Shown here: one piece after another, positions 52,103 through 61,622 of the stretch | How the letters are laid out: the number at the start of each line of letters is the position of its first letter | Position numbering within the stretch: the stretch's first letter is position 1 | DNA from: JBBRDU01 sp038203615 | GTDB lineage: Bacteria > Verrucomicrobiota > Verrucomicrobiia > Chthoniobacterales > UBA10450 | NCBI GenBank assembly: GCA_038203615.1 | Contig: JBBRDU010000004.1 | Coordinates: 11,940 to 75,939, forward strand | Reading direction: 5' to 3' | Length of the DNA stretch: 64,000 nucleotides | Notes under the pieces: generated by a model | The model's database searches: none | Seen by the model: only the letters and a program-made list of their open reading frames with translations | What the model was told of the DNA's origin: nothing | Position numbers and translations under genes: made by a program

Positions 52103-52705
52103 CTAACCGGCGGGGAGCCGGGAGGAGAGCATCCGCTCCACGTATTTGGCCAGGATATCGAACTCTATGTTGATCTGCTCACCGGGCCGGGCGCTCTGCA
52201 AATTGGTGGCGCGCCGCGTGTGCGGAATGATCCAAACCGCGAAACGGCCGGGCGACAGGTCGGCCACGGTCAGGCTGATGCCATTGAGCGCGACCGAACC
52301 CTTGTAGGCGATGTAATGGGCAAATTCCCCCGGGAGTTCCACCTCGAGTCGATAGTCTTTGCCGGTCTGTTCGAAGGAGAGGATGGGCGCCGCGCAATCG
52401 ATGTGTCCCTGCACGAAATGACCACCCAGGCTTCCCTCAGCCCGGAGAGGGCGCTCCAGGTTAACGAGTGTGTCGCGGCGCAGTTGTTTCAGGTTGGTGC
52501 GATTGAGCGTCTCAGTCAGAAGATCGAACGTGACCTGCTCCGGGCGATGCGCCGTGACGGTGAGACAACAACCGTTCACGGCGATGCTGTCGCCCGTTCG
52601 GGCCAGAGGAGCGAGGCGCGGCGCCGCGATTTCCAGCTGCACTCCGTGGTCGGTCGCGCGGATCCATAAGACCCGGCCGACCTCCTCGACTAAACCGGTG
52701 AACAT
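52103..52705 (-). CDS. ribE: Riboflavin synthase alpha subunit
   Basis: RibE dismutates two lumazines to riboflavin. The 200-residue protein has two tandem lumazine-binding repeats: MFTGLVEEVGRVL near the N-terminus with GDSIAVNGCCLTVT, and SLGGHFVQGHIDCAAPI leading into the second with YKGSVALNGISLTV. The C-terminal helix INIEFDILAKYVERML is typical. It is convergent with the sugar transferase gene. No FMN riboswitch is apparent in its short 5' region. Confidence 0.95.
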   Translation of the reverse strand: MFTGLVEEVGRVLWIRATDHGVQLEIAAPRLAPLARTGDSIAVNGCCLTVTAHRPEQVTFDLLTETLNRTNLKQLRRDTLVNLERPLRAEGSLGGHFVQGHIDCAAPILSFEQTGKDYRLEVELPGEFAHYIAYKGSVALNGISLTVADLSPGRFAVWIIPHTRRATNLQSARPGEQINIEFDILAKYVERMLSSRLPAG

Positions 52706-53266
52706 GACGAAACTTTTACGCGTATTGAAGGAATGATGCCAATGCGGAAAAAGGGGAGAGACAGAGAGGCCAGCCTGGATCCGGGCAGATCGGGTGCTTC
52801 GACCACGATGGCGAAAGAGCGATGCGGTTGAAACCGCTGACAGGATGCGCCGATGAAGCGGTGCGGTGGCCCTGCGCCCGCCTCGAGGCCGGGTCTGGCG
52901 GCGGGGCCCTCTTGCCTAACGAATGCGCGGAGGCGAAGGTCTCAAAAAGGAAGGCGCCAAGGACCGTCGGGAGGCGAATGGAATGGCCGCAGGGAAAGCG
53001 GGAAAGTGGCCGAATTTCCCATATCTAGGCAGGGGGCACGAAACTGGCTGAGCCCAAGCCCCGCGCCCTGTCCCATGACTTTTTTAAACTTTATCAATTT
53101 TTTCCTAGGCAGCCCGGCCTCGTTCCGCTAAAACAGCAAAAAACGATGGGTCTGCGCGACACACGCCTGGGCCGGTCGTTCAAAGATTTTTTAAAAAAAG
53201 CCTTGTCAGAGCGGTGATTCTTAATTAATGCCTACCCCAAACCTAACCAAACCCATGGAGAAACTA
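52706..53266 (+). other. Long GC-rich leader upstream of the TonB-dependent receptor
   Basis: The 561-bp gap contains a GC-rich stretch (~52780-53085) able to form several local hairpins, then an A/T-rich stretch (53090-53227) with T-runs near 53090-53110 and 53190-53200. No ORF is supported. I searched it by eye for cobalamin, TPP, SAM, fluoride, RNase P, SRP and tmRNA consensus motifs and could not place any. It may hold a long 5' UTR, a regulatory RNA, or just promoters. Confidence 0.35.
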
Positions 53267-56200
53267 ATGATCAGAAAAGTGCTAAAACCGTTGGGATCCG
53301 TTCGCGTTGCCTTTGCGCTCGCTCTCGGACTTCCGGTTTTCATCCTCTCAAACGCTTTCGCGCAGGCGCCTTCGCCTTCCCCGGTAGCTCCCACCACGGG
53401 CACCAATATTGGCGCCCCGGCCACCGGCTCCCAAGCCGAGGTCGAGCGAGTCATCGTCACCGGATCTAATATTCCGACCGCGGAAGAAGTCGGCCCGAAC
53501 GCGGTCGATACCTACCGCCGCGACGATATCACCCGCCTCGGTGTGCGCACCTCCACGGATCTGATTCAGAAGATCCCGTCCGCCACCGGTTCGAGTGTCA
53601 ACGAAAACAACACCAATGGTGGTGACGGCAGCACGCGTATCAACCTGCGCGGTATCGATCCGAAGGAGACCTTGATCCTGCAGGATGGCCGTCGTCTCGC
53701 CAACGTTGGTTTCGCCAGCAATTCGCCCGACTTCAACATGTTCCCGCTCGGGTTGATCGATCACATCGACATCCTGAAAGACGGCGCTTCGCCCAACTAC
53801 GGCGCGGACGCGGTCGCGGGTGTGGTCAACGTTTACCTCATTCACCGCTTCCGTGGCTTGGAAGTCTACGCCAGTTATGGCAACACCAATCTTGGGTTTG
53901 CCAATGACGCGGCCGAAGAGACCGGCTACCTCCTGGCGGGCACCGGCGACGACAAGACGAACATCGTCGTCTATGCGGGCTGGTATAACCGTGCGGCCAT
54001 CTTCTCGCGGGATGTGAACGTCTCCCATGACGCCAACCATGTCCCGTTTGGCGGCGGCGACGTGCGTTCTGGTAACTTTGCCGGTCGTATCGCCGGCTTC
54101 CAGTTCCGCCCGCAGCTCAACGGCGGTCTGCGCGGCCCGACCCCGCACGCTTTCCCCAACAGGGAAAACGATCCGCAATACGTTAGGCGCAGCAGCGGAC
54201 TGATTTCGAACGAACATTTGTTCTTTAACTTCGCCGACCTGACGCCTGAGGTGTCAGCGGTTGATCGCCAGTATTTCTACGGGTCATTCAACCGCGACAT
54301 CTGCGATAAGTATCTGACCGCTTTCGCAGACTTTAAATACGTTCGCACCTTCTTTGATGGCGCTCTCGCTCCGGCTCCCTTTACGCCGGACGTCTGGACG
54401 GACGCGAGCGGTAATAGAGTTACAAGCGGATTGTTGATTGCAACAGGCGGTCACCCGTTCGGCATCAGCACGACCGGTATCAGCGTTCCGATCCAAAACG
54501 CATTTAATCCGTTCCTGATCCCAAACTACATTTCGAACGGCGGGTTCAACCCGCTTTTCCCAAACACGCAGGCCAGCGCGGCCCCTGCCGGGACGGGATT
54601 CACCACAGGCGTTCGTTATCGTGGGCTCGAAGCGGGCTTGCGCACCGACAAAATTACGACGGATAACTACATCTTCACCGCCGGCCTTAATGGGAACCTG
54701 GGTGAATTCGGTGATTATCTGAAGACCTGGAACTGGGAAATGGGCTTCCGCTATAACGACGATCATCGTGTCGAGCGCTTCGGCGGCATCGTCAACAATA
54801 ATGCTCTGCGCGTCGCGCTGCTCGATACCAATCCGGCCACCGCCTTCAACCCCTTCGGCATCAACTTGAACAGACCCTCCGTCATCCGCCGCATCTTCGT
54901 AACCACCAACCACATCGGTGATACGAGTGAAATGCTGGAAGACGCCAAGGTGAACGGTGACCTCTTCAATGTCCCGGCCGGCCCGGTTTCCTTCGCCATC
55001 GGCACGGAGCACCGCACCGAGCACACCAGCGATCAACCGGACGCGTTGACCTCTTCCGGGCAAACGACTGGTGCGACCAACTTCGCCCCGACTAAGGGCA
55101 GCCGCGACGTCTGGTCAGCCTGGTGGGAAGTGCGAGTCCCGATCACGAGCCCGACCTGGAACTTCCCGGCCTTCTACAGTTTGGAAGTCACCTATGCGGA
55201 GCGGTATGAAAACTTCAGCGATTTCGGTGATACAGAAAAGCCGAAGTTCTCCATCCGGTGGCAGCCGCTCGACTCGGCTTTGACGCTGCGGGCGACTTAC
55301 GTGGAATCGTTCCACGCTCCTACGCTGGGTGAGTTGTTCTCCGGGACTTCTCAATCCTTTCCGAATGTCAGAGACCCGGTTCGTGGCTCCGGCACGGAAC
55401 CGCAGGTTGAACAGCATTTCCTGGGTAACCCGACTCTCCAGCCGGAAACCGCGTATGAATACACCATCGGTGGCGTCATCACGCCCGGCAAGTGGTGGAG
55501 CGCCCTCCAAGGCCTGACCATGAGCGTCGACTATGTGCACCTCGATATCCGAGGCTTTACCACGGCACTCGATGCGCAGTTCGTGATTGATGAAGCGAAT
55601 AAGGGGACGTTCCCAACCTTCACTGGAGGACCCGGCCCGCAGACCACGACGTTCGTTCAGCGCGATGGGCCAGGGGGCGCCATCCTTTTGGTCAACACGC
55701 CCGAGCAGAACCTCGGCCGGTTTATCGAGGTGGCGTATGACTACGAAATGGTTTACACCCTCGAGACCTCGCGGTTCGGTCATGGGGACTTTGGTACGTT
55801 GACCACCACCTTCAATGGAACCTATATCGACAGCATCAAGATCCAGACCATCCCCGGCGCCGGACAAACGCAAGTGGTCGGAAAGTTTGGCGGCGGCTTC
55901 CAAGGCGCGAACGGCGGCGGTTCCTTCACGCATAACCGCTGGTATGCCAGCATGTTCTATGATGGACCTGAAGGTTCCTGGCTGGGCGGCCTCGATGCCG
56001 GTGCGACGGTGCACTACACCGGCCAATACTGGGATACCTACGGTTTCGGACCCGGTATCACTAAGGGGCAGTTCGATCGCAAGGTTCGTGAATGGATCAC
56101 CCTCGATCTGCTCGCCCAATACACCTTCAACATGCCGGCGCCGACAGCGGCTTCCGACGTGGCTGGCCTCTCCAAAGATGGCGGCAAGAACGTGAAGATG

Positions 56201-56422
56201 AAGGACGGCAAAGACAAAAACGTCATGCCGGTTTCCACCGCGGAATACAATCCCTGCGGCTGGAGAGCGTGGCTGGATAAGACCACCCTCATCGTGGGCT
56301 GCGAGAACGTAACCGACGAACAGCCTCCCTTTGTGGCAGCTGCCTTCGAAAACGGTTACGACGAACAGACCGCCAATGCCAAAGGCCGGTTCTGGTATGT
56401 CGGCGTCAAGAAACGCTTCTAA
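53267..56422 (+). CDS. TonB-dependent outer-membrane receptor
   Basis: Outer-membrane active transporter. The ATG at 53267 (GGAG seven bases upstream) is chosen over 53228; it gives ~1051 residues. MIRKVLKPLGSVRVAFALAL plus LSNAFA is a signal peptide. The plug (~60-190) has ERVIVTGSNIP (TonB-box-like), STDLIQKIPSATGSS, GSTRINLRGIDPKETLILQD and ILKDGASPNYGADAVAGVVN. The rest is a beta-barrel with many aromatic-ended strands, ending in FWYVGVKKRF with terminal Phe. There are no carboxypeptidase or SusC domains. The ligand is unknown. A terminator follows at 56446. Confidence 0.93.
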   Translation: MIRKVLKPLGSVRVAFALALGLPVFILSNAFAQAPSPSPVAPTTGTNIGAPATGSQAEVERVIVTGSNIPTAEEVGPNAVDTYRRDDITRLGVRTSTDLIQKIPSATGSSVNENNTNGGDGSTRINLRGIDPKETLILQDGRRLANVGFASNSPDFNMFPLGLIDHIDILKDGASPNYGADAVAGVVNVYLIHRFRGLEVYASYGNTNLGFANDAAEETGYLLAGTGDDKTNIVVYAGWYNRAAIFSRDVNVSHDANHVPFGGGDVRSGNFAGRIAGFQFRPQLNGGLRGPTPHAFPNRENDPQYVRRSSGLISNEHLFFNFADLTPEVSAVDRQYFYGSFNRDICDKYLTAFADFKYVRTFFDGALAPAPFTPDVWTDASGNRVTSGLLIATGGHPFGISTTGISVPIQNAFNPFLIPNYISNGGFNPLFPNTQASAAPAGTGFTTGVRYRGLEAGLRTDKITTDNYIFTAGLNGNLGEFGDYLKTWNWEMGFRYNDDHRVERFGGIVNNNALRVALLDTNPATAFNPFGINLNRPSVIRRIFVTTNHIGDTSEMLEDAKVNGDLFNVPAGPVSFAIGTEHRTEHTSDQPDALTSSGQTTGATNFAPTKGSRDVWSAWWEVRVPITSPTWNFPAFYSLEVTYAERYENFSDFGDTEKPKFSIRWQPLDSALTLRATYVESFHAPTLGELFSGTSQSFPNVRDPVRGSGTEPQVEQHFLGNPTLQPETAYEYTIGGVITPGKWWSALQGLTMSVDYVHLDIRGFTTALDAQFVIDEANKGTFPTFTGGPGPQTTTFVQRDGPGGAILLVNTPEQNLGRFIEVAYDYEMVYTLETSRFGHGDFGTLTTTFNGTYIDSIKIQTIPGAGQTQVVGKFGGGFQGANGGGSFTHNRWYASMFYDGPEGSWLGGLDAGATVHYTGQYWDTYGFGPGITKGQFDRKVREWITLDLLAQYTFNMPAPTAASDVAGLSKDGGKNVKMKDGKDKNVMPVSTAEYNPCGWRAWLDKTTLIVGCENVTDEQPPFVAAAFENGYDEQTANAKGRFWYVGVKKRF

Positions 56423-56445
56423 GACGACCTAACGACAAAATCTCA

Positions 56446-56482
56446 GCGGCCGGGTTTGGAAACAAACCCGGCCGCTTGTTTG
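56446..56482 (+). terminator. Rho-independent terminator after the TonB receptor gene
   Basis: GCGGCCGGGTTT and AAACCCGGCCGC (56446-56457, 56464-56475) form a perfect 12-bp GC-rich stem with a six-base loop, followed by TTGTTTGT. It lies 24 bp after the receptor stop. Confidence 0.8.
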
Positions 56483-56494
56483 TACAGGCTGCAT

Positions 56495-56525
56495 CGGTAG
56501 GGACGCCGCGCGGCGGCGTCCACCC
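56495..56525. repeat. Dispersed palindrome family B, copy 1
   Basis: TCGGTAGGGACGCCGCGCGG continues to CGGCGTCCAC, an almost perfect hairpin (GGACGCCGC/GCGGCGTCC). A second copy with the same flanks (TAGG...GACGCCGCG...GGCGTCCAC) is at 59080-59110. Between the receptor terminator and the next gene. Confidence 0.7.
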
Positions 56526-56621
56526 CACGCATGTTGTCCCTCCATTGGCCGATTGCTCCTGCCTTCTCAGTAACCGCTCAGGGCCAAGCCCGATATGTGG
56601 TAATCTTACGACCAACTTCTG

Positions 56622-58664
56622 ATGCTCGAGACGTCACCGCATATCCGCCGCTGTTTGCTGGCGCTGCTTCTCGCCCTCGCCACCGCCTTGGCCTATCACA
56701 GTGCCTGGCACGGAGGCTTCATTTGGGACGACGACGACTATGTCACGAAGAACCCTCTCCTCACGGCCGGCCATGGCCTGCAACGGATCTGGTTCTCCCT
56801 CGACGCTCCCTCCCAGTATTTTCCGCTCACTTATACCGTGCTTCGAGTCGAGCGGAGCCTCTGGGGACTGAATCCAACCGGCTACCACTGGGTCAATCTT
56901 GTTCTGCACATCGCCAACGCGCTGCTCGTTTGGCGTCTGCTCGCCCGGCTCAAGATTCCAGGAGCATTCCTGGCCGCATCCATTTTCGCTCTCCACCCGG
57001 TTCAGGTCGAGTCAGTCGCCTGGATCACGGAACTGAAGAATGTGCTCATGGGATTTTTCTTTCTGCTCACCCTGATCGCCTGGGTTGCCTTTCTCGATGA
57101 GGAGGCGAAGCGTCGCTGGCGCTTTTATGCCGCTGCCCTCTTATGTTTCCTGGTCGCACTGTCAGCCAAGAGCACTGCGTCCACTCTCCCGGCTGCTCTT
57201 CTCCTCATCCTCTGGCTCAAAAAAAAGCCGATCACAAAGTCTCGACTGGTTCAGATTGTTCCCTTCGTCCTGCTCGGGCTGGCCATGGGGTCGGTCGCGA
57301 TCTGGTGGGAGCGATATCACCAAGGCACGCGCGGAGCGCTCTTCGCTCTCCCCCCGGTCGAGCGGCTTTTGTTGGCGAGTCGCGCCACCTGGTTTTATCT
57401 CGGAAAACTGTTCTGGCCGGTGAATCTCACATTCATCTATCCGCAGTGGCGAATCTCGTCGGCCAATCCATCCGACTATCTGTGGCTTTTCGCCGGCCTG
57501 GCCGTCGCGACCGCAATCGTATTCCTGCGCCAACGGACTGGTCGGGGCTTCGAAGTGGCCGCCCTTTTCTTCGTCGCAACTCTCGGTCCCGTTCTTGGCT
57601 TCATCATGCTTTACACCTTCCGCTACACCTACGTAGCGGATCATTATCAATACCTTGCCTGCATCGGTCCGATCGCGCTGGTGGCGGCCGGCTTGGCCCG
57701 TTGGGCCGGGAGAGGAGCCGCGCACCGGATGATTTCGACTGCCCTCAGCCTGAGCGTCGTCGCCATTTTGGCGGCCCTGACCTGGCGACAAAGCGCCACC
57801 TACCGCGATGTGGAAACGTTATGGCGAAGCACGATCGCGAAAAATCCGGCCTGCTGGATGGCCTATAACAATCTTGGGATCGAACTGGCCCGTCGCGGCG
57901 ATTTTGGTCAGGCCATTCAGAATTATGAGAGATCGATTGAGTTGGAGGCGGACTTTGCGCAGGCGCACTACAACCTGGGCAACGCCCTTCTCCAAAAAGG
58001 AGAGGTCGATCGCGCCATGGCCGAATGCCAGGTCTCGCTGCGACTGGGGCCGAATGATCCCGACGCGCACGTTGCGCTCGGCAATGCGTTTTTGGCGGCG
58101 GACCGTGGGGACGAATCCATCGCGCAATACGAGGAGGCCTTGAAATGGCAACCCGGGCATGCGGATGCGCATTATAATCTGGGCCGTGCCCTGCAACAGA
58201 AAGGAGACATTACCCCGGCGGCTTATCATTATGAAGAGGCGCTCGCCCTATCGCCCGACCTTTGGGAAGCCCATCTGAATCTGGGCAATATCCGGCTGCA
58301 AGAAGGCCGTGAGGAAGAAGCCATTTGGCATTATCGGAATGCCGTGGCCCTTTCCCCAAATTCCGTCGCAGCCTTGAACAACCTGGGCTGGGCCCTGGTG
58401 AGTGCATCCCGAAAATCGCTGCGCAATGGTCCCGAAGCCCTGCAGTTGGTCGGGCAGGCCAGGAATTTGCCGGGGGGAAATGACCCGTTGGTTCTGCACA
58501 CGTTAGGCGCCGCTTATGCCGAAACCGGCCAGTTCGACAGAGCCACGGCGGCGGCCCGGCACGCCCTCGATCTCGCCACGAGCGGCGGAAATTTTCCTTT
58601 GGCCGATGAAATACGTCGCGCTCTGCAGCGCTACGAGAAGAGTCTGCCCTACGAGAAGCCGTAG
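56622..58664 (+). CDS. TMTC-like membrane protein with TPR tail (putative protein O-glycosyltransferase)
   Basis: The 680-residue protein starts with a helix and carries WDDDDYVTKNPLL (~residues 35-47), the acidic loop of GT-C/TMTC proteins, then VESVAWITELKNVL and about ten hydrophobic helices to ~410. Residues ~415-670 are TPR repeats (NLGIELARRGDFGQAIQNYE, YNLGNALLQKGEVDRAMAEC, YNLGRALQQKGDITPAAYHY). This matches bacterial homologues of eukaryotic TMTC O-mannosyltransferases; transfer of sugars to proteins is a family inference. No pilin or secretion gene is next to it. Confidence 0.8.
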   Translation: MLETSPHIRRCLLALLLALATALAYHSAWHGGFIWDDDDYVTKNPLLTAGHGLQRIWFSLDAPSQYFPLTYTVLRVERSLWGLNPTGYHWVNLVLHIANALLVWRLLARLKIPGAFLAASIFALHPVQVESVAWITELKNVLMGFFFLLTLIAWVAFLDEEAKRRWRFYAAALLCFLVALSAKSTASTLPAALLLILWLKKKPITKSRLVQIVPFVLLGLAMGSVAIWWERYHQGTRGALFALPPVERLLLASRATWFYLGKLFWPVNLTFIYPQWRISSANPSDYLWLFAGLAVATAIVFLRQRTGRGFEVAALFFVATLGPVLGFIMLYTFRYTYVADHYQYLACIGPIALVAAGLARWAGRGAAHRMISTALSLSVVAILAALTWRQSATYRDVETLWRSTIAKNPACWMAYNNLGIELARRGDFGQAIQNYERSIELEADFAQAHYNLGNALLQKGEVDRAMAECQVSLRLGPNDPDAHVALGNAFLAADRGDESIAQYEEALKWQPGHADAHYNLGRALQQKGDITPAAYHYEEALALSPDLWEAHLNLGNIRLQEGREEEAIWHYRNAVALSPNSVAALNNLGWALVSASRKSLRNGPEALQLVGQARNLPGGNDPLVLHTLGAAYAETGQFDRATAAARHALDLATSGGNFPLADEIRRALQRYEKSLPYEKP

Positions 58665-58758
58665 CCGGCGCCTTCTTCATTTTTTAGGCACTGCGACTGG
58701 GCCGGGGATTCGTCGACTCCCGCCGCAGCAGGTAAACTGTGGCGTCTCGCTCCACCAG

Positions 58759-58785
58759 GCTGTAGCGGCGGTCTGTGACCGCCGG
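58759..58785. repeat. Dispersed palindrome family A, half-unit copy
   Basis: GCTGTAGCGGCGGTCTGTGACCGCC: identical in design to the arms at 14634-14708 (TGTAGCGGCG then a G-G-T-C-[T]-T-G-A-C-C palindrome). It is the first of three repeat copies in the 742-bp gap 58665-59406, which otherwise holds no supported gene. A fragment reading CCGTGAAAATTTGTGTTTAT near 59168-59187 also looks repetitive. Confidence 0.65.
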
Positions 58786-58882
58786 GATTCGCCGAACCTA
58801 CGCATCATTGGTAGGTGTGAAGTCTCAAGAGGTTGTTTCGTGCGACCGGAGCAGAGAGCGTGCGGCGGGTGTCGCATCGTGC

Positions 58883-59026
58883 TTGTCATCTCGACTCGCG
58901 GGGGTCACGACGGGGCGGAGTGCGGACCTCCCATTGGCGTTGGGCGTCACGCGAGGTGACGTGTGTGATCTTCGCGCTGTCAGTGGGATCCTTCGCTCCC
59001 GCCACGGCGGGCAGGCAGGATGACAA
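58883..59026. repeat. MITE-like element, family D, copy 2 (reverse orientation)
   Basis: 144 bp bounded by TTGTCATC and GATGACAA. In reverse complement it shows the same blocks as the copy at 22340-22476: TGCCTGCCCGCCGTGGCGGG, then GAAGGATC and CACT, and near the other end GGAGGTCCGC. Divergent centre. Non-coding. Confidence 0.75.
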
Positions 59027-59079
59027 TCGTGAGGAAGCTTTCTTAACCTTCCTTGAACCACACAACCTTTTGAGACGCG

Positions 59080-59110
59080 ATAGGTCGGGACGCCGCGCTG
59101 CGGCGTCCAC
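59080..59110. repeat. Dispersed palindrome family B, copy 2
   Basis: TAGGTCGGGACGCCGCGCTG continues to CGGCGTCCAC, matching 56495-56525 apart from two to three bases in the loop and left flank. GGGACGCCGC/GCGGCGTCC hairpin. Confidence 0.7.
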
Positions 59111-59406
59111 TCCGCTCGTGTCCATGGGTGTACCGACATGGCAGCGCCAGGTCCCTCCTGCCCTCATCCGTGAAAATTTGTGTTTATCCGTGGCTGTTGC
59201 CTTTTTCGGCCCTGATCCGGAAGGGCGACGCTCTGCGGAGCCGTCGAATGGCTGGGGCTGGTCTGCTCCCTACGGGCTGCGACCCCGTGCGAGTCAGGGC
59301 GTAAGCCTAGCCCTTTTCGGATGGGTCGACGGGAGATCCGGGAATGGACGGGGCCGGCACGATTTCACCATTGGCACGGCCAGTGCTCATAGAATTCATA
59401 ATTACT

Positions 59407-59988
59407 ATGATTATGATAAGCATTCAACCTTTCGACGCCAAGAAGATCTGCGCCCTCATCGCTACCATGATCTGTCTCTCCACCGTTTCCGGATTCGCTC
59501 AGCCCATCTTCTTGAGCGTCCCCTCCACCCCTTACGACCGACAGATGACTCGTATCCAGCCCGTCCTCTTTACCAAAGGGGTCACCCATCATGACAGCCT
59601 CTCCCTCGCCGTCGTCAATCATTGGATCCAGGATCTGCGCGGCATCCCCTACGGATTCAGTAGCGAGTGGAAGACGCCGAGTGAAGTTGCCACCGGCGCC
59701 GCCGCCGATTGCAAAGGCAAGGCCGTCGCCCTCTACCATCGGATGTCCGCCAACGGCGCGCACAATGTCCGCCTGGTCATTGGCAAGCGCTCCTGGATGA
59801 GCCGCAAGACGCACACCTGGCTGGAATGGACGACCGACGGAGCCAGTTACGTCCTCGATCCCACCATCAATTGGAGGGCCTGCCGCGCCGAAAAGCTGGG
59901 CAGTAGCGCTTACATTCCCTTTTATGCCTACGCCGGGGCCAAAAAATACCGTGCCGCCAGCAGCACATTACTTTACGCCAAGAATTAG
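59407..59988 (+). CDS. Exported transglutaminase-like cysteine-protease-fold protein
   Basis: From the ATG at 59407 it has 193 residues with a hydrophobic N-terminal segment (ICALIATMICLSTVSGFAQP), a signal peptide, so it is likely periplasmic. The transglutaminase-like triad is visible: Cys102 in ADCKGKAVALY, His136 in KTHTWLEW, Asp151 in VLDPTINW. Such bacterial transglutaminase-like cysteine peptidases are often linked to biofilm or adhesin processing, but no partner is encoded next to it. The alternative start at 59413 is equally good. Confidence 0.75.
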   Translation: MIMISIQPFDAKKICALIATMICLSTVSGFAQPIFLSVPSTPYDRQMTRIQPVLFTKGVTHHDSLSLAVVNHWIQDLRGIPYGFSSEWKTPSEVATGAAADCKGKAVALYHRMSANGAHNVRLVIGKRSWMSRKTHTWLEWTTDGASYVLDPTINWRACRAEKLGSSAYIPFYAYAGAKKYRAASSTLLYAKN

Positions 59989-60031
59989 CAGATGGTTGGG
60001 TTAGGTGCAGTGTGTTAGCACTGCGAGTTTG

Positions 60032-60070
60032 AACCGCGTGAGGAGAAGATCTCACACGGTTTTCGCTTTT
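60032..60070 (+). terminator. Terminator after the transglutaminase-like gene
   Basis: AACCGCGTGAG and CTCACACGGTT (60032-60042, 60051-60061) form an 11-bp stem with one mismatch and an eight-base loop, then TTCGCTTTT. It lies 44 bp after the stop codon. Confidence 0.65.
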
Positions 60071-60212
60071 CCGAAAAGAACGCAGCCGGTCAGGTTTGAA
60101 GGGGGTGCGGACGCGGGCGGGGCTGGGTGCCTGCCGAGGGCAAAAACTTGGGGCTAGGCCCACTTTTTTATTGCCAAGCGGGAGCGAGGTGGCTATTATC
60201 GTTTTTGTAGCT

Positions 60213-61553
60213 ATGGAAATTATGAGCGCATCCTCTCCTTCTTCTCGTCTCTTCAAAGTGTGTAGTCTCGCCTGCGGCCTCTCCTTCCTCGGCGGCAGCG
60301 CCTTGGTCGCGAATGAGCTGGTCTTGCAAAAGGTTCCGCCCATCACGGTCGAACAAGCTCCGGCCTACCCGGAAAATCTTGCGCGTTACCATTTTGGCGC
60401 GCAGGTCGAAGCCGCGCCGGAAGGCCAGCCTGCCTCTCAACTTCAGCTTAGTTCGACCAGCGAGGACCGTAATACGTCCGAGGCCGCCTTGCTCTGCGAC
60501 GATCCGACCACTGGCTATGCCCTTTCCAGCGGCCGCAAAACTCTGCTCATCACTTTGTCGAAAATCGAAAACATCGCCAACGTCTCCTTCCTCAATCACG
60601 GAGTAAAAGGCAGCGTCACGATCGCTACGTCCAATTCCAAGCTGCCCGCGGAAAGCGCGCAATGGCGGGTGCTCTCCGAACAGGAGCTGACTGGCGATAT
60701 CGTGCACGCCAAGGTCGGCCCCAGCGAAGCGAAATACGTGAAGCTCACTTTTAACGTGACCGAGCCGGGTCGTATCGCCGCCCTGGGCGTTTACTCCACC
60801 CCCAATGTCGCGGCTTTCACCATGCCCCGTGCGCGCACGCAGGATCTGGAGCACACCGGCAGCTTCGCTCTCATCAGTTATAACCTGACCGACGTGCATG
60901 CCAGAGCGCGCGCCCTCTACGTCAGCTCGGGCCGCGAAATTCGCGAAGCCAACAACATGATCGACGACCAGTCGGCCACGACTTACAAATTCGCCTCCGG
61001 TGATCCGGAGCCAACCGCCGTGATCGATCTCGGGAAGGTGACGACCCTGCGCCGCATCACCGCGCTTTACACGCCGCGCCCGGGCAACGTCGACTTCTAT
61101 GTGCTGGAATCCCTGCCGGGTCATCCGACCAATGGAACCAAGACGCTCAAACTGGATGCCGCGGCCCTGGCCAGTCTAAAAGCCGTCGGATCCGTCAGTG
61201 ACGGATCGGGACGCGCAGCCATTGATTTTCCGGAAACGACCGGCCGCTACATTCTGGTCAAGTGGACCGGTGCGTCCGATTCCGATGCGCCTTTCTCCGT
61301 GGCCGAAATCGCCGCCTTCGGAGGCAACCGAACCGGTAATCTAATCGCGGCCAACAAGTCCGCCTCCTCGCGGGATGGCATTGAATCCGATGGCAAGACC
61401 GTGGCCGAGGGGAAAGATCTCGGGAGCGGCAAAGACTTCAGCAAAGACATGCCGGAAGAGGGACCGGAGAGTCCGGCGGAAGGTCCGCCGCCAGCTTTGC
61501 CTCCTCCTCCTCCCTTCACCTTTGTGCCCGAGCTTCTGCCGCTCAGTCCGTAA
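60213..61553 (+). CDS. Exported discoidin/F5-8-like repeat protein, unknown function
   Basis: The 446-residue protein has a signal-peptide-like start (VCSLACGLSFLGGSALVA) and two beta-rich repeats resembling galactose-binding/discoidin (F5/8 type C) domains: LCDDPTTGYALSSG then TLLITLSKIENIANVSFLNH, and MIDDQSATTYKFASGDPEPT then VIDLGKVTTLRRITALY. The C-terminus is Gly/Asp/Pro-rich and low in complexity (PEEGPESPAEGPPPALPPPP). Such domains bind carbohydrate or surfaces. There is no anchor motif other than the proline-rich tail. ATGs at 60213 or 60222 are possible. A terminator follows at 61572. Confidence 0.6.
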   Translation: MEIMSASSPSSRLFKVCSLACGLSFLGGSALVANELVLQKVPPITVEQAPAYPENLARYHFGAQVEAAPEGQPASQLQLSSTSEDRNTSEAALLCDDPTTGYALSSGRKTLLITLSKIENIANVSFLNHGVKGSVTIATSNSKLPAESAQWRVLSEQELTGDIVHAKVGPSEAKYVKLTFNVTEPGRIAALGVYSTPNVAAFTMPRARTQDLEHTGSFALISYNLTDVHARARALYVSSGREIREANNMIDDQSATTYKFASGDPEPTAVIDLGKVTTLRRITALYTPRPGNVDFYVLESLPGHPTNGTKTLKLDAAALASLKAVGSVSDGSGRAAIDFPETTGRYILVKWTGASDSDAPFSVAEIAAFGGNRTGNLIAANKSASSRDGIESDGKTVAEGKDLGSGKDFSKDMPEEGPESPAEGPPPALPPPPPFTFVPELLPLSP

Positions 61554-61571
61554 CTCGGCCCTGGAATTCGA

Positions 61572-61613
61572 AGCCCGCTCTTCCGGCCCCGGCCGTGTGA
61601 GCGGGCTTTTTCC
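61572..61613 (+). terminator. Rho-independent terminator after the discoidin-like gene
   Basis: AGCCCGCTC and GAGCGGGCT (61572-61580, 61599-61607) are a perfect 9-bp stem with an 18-base GC-rich loop and a following TTTTTCC. It lies between convergent genes and may serve both. Confidence 0.75.
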
Positions 61614-61622
61614 TTTCCGCGA

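Noticed and set aside
52822..53131. Small Arg/Gly-rich frames in the receptor leader
   Set aside because: They have no ribosome binding site, biased composition, and no family resemblance.
52706..53266. Cobalamin riboswitch upstream of the TonB receptor
   Set aside because: The B12-box GCCACTG and the other conserved cores were not found on the plus strand, so I did not call it.
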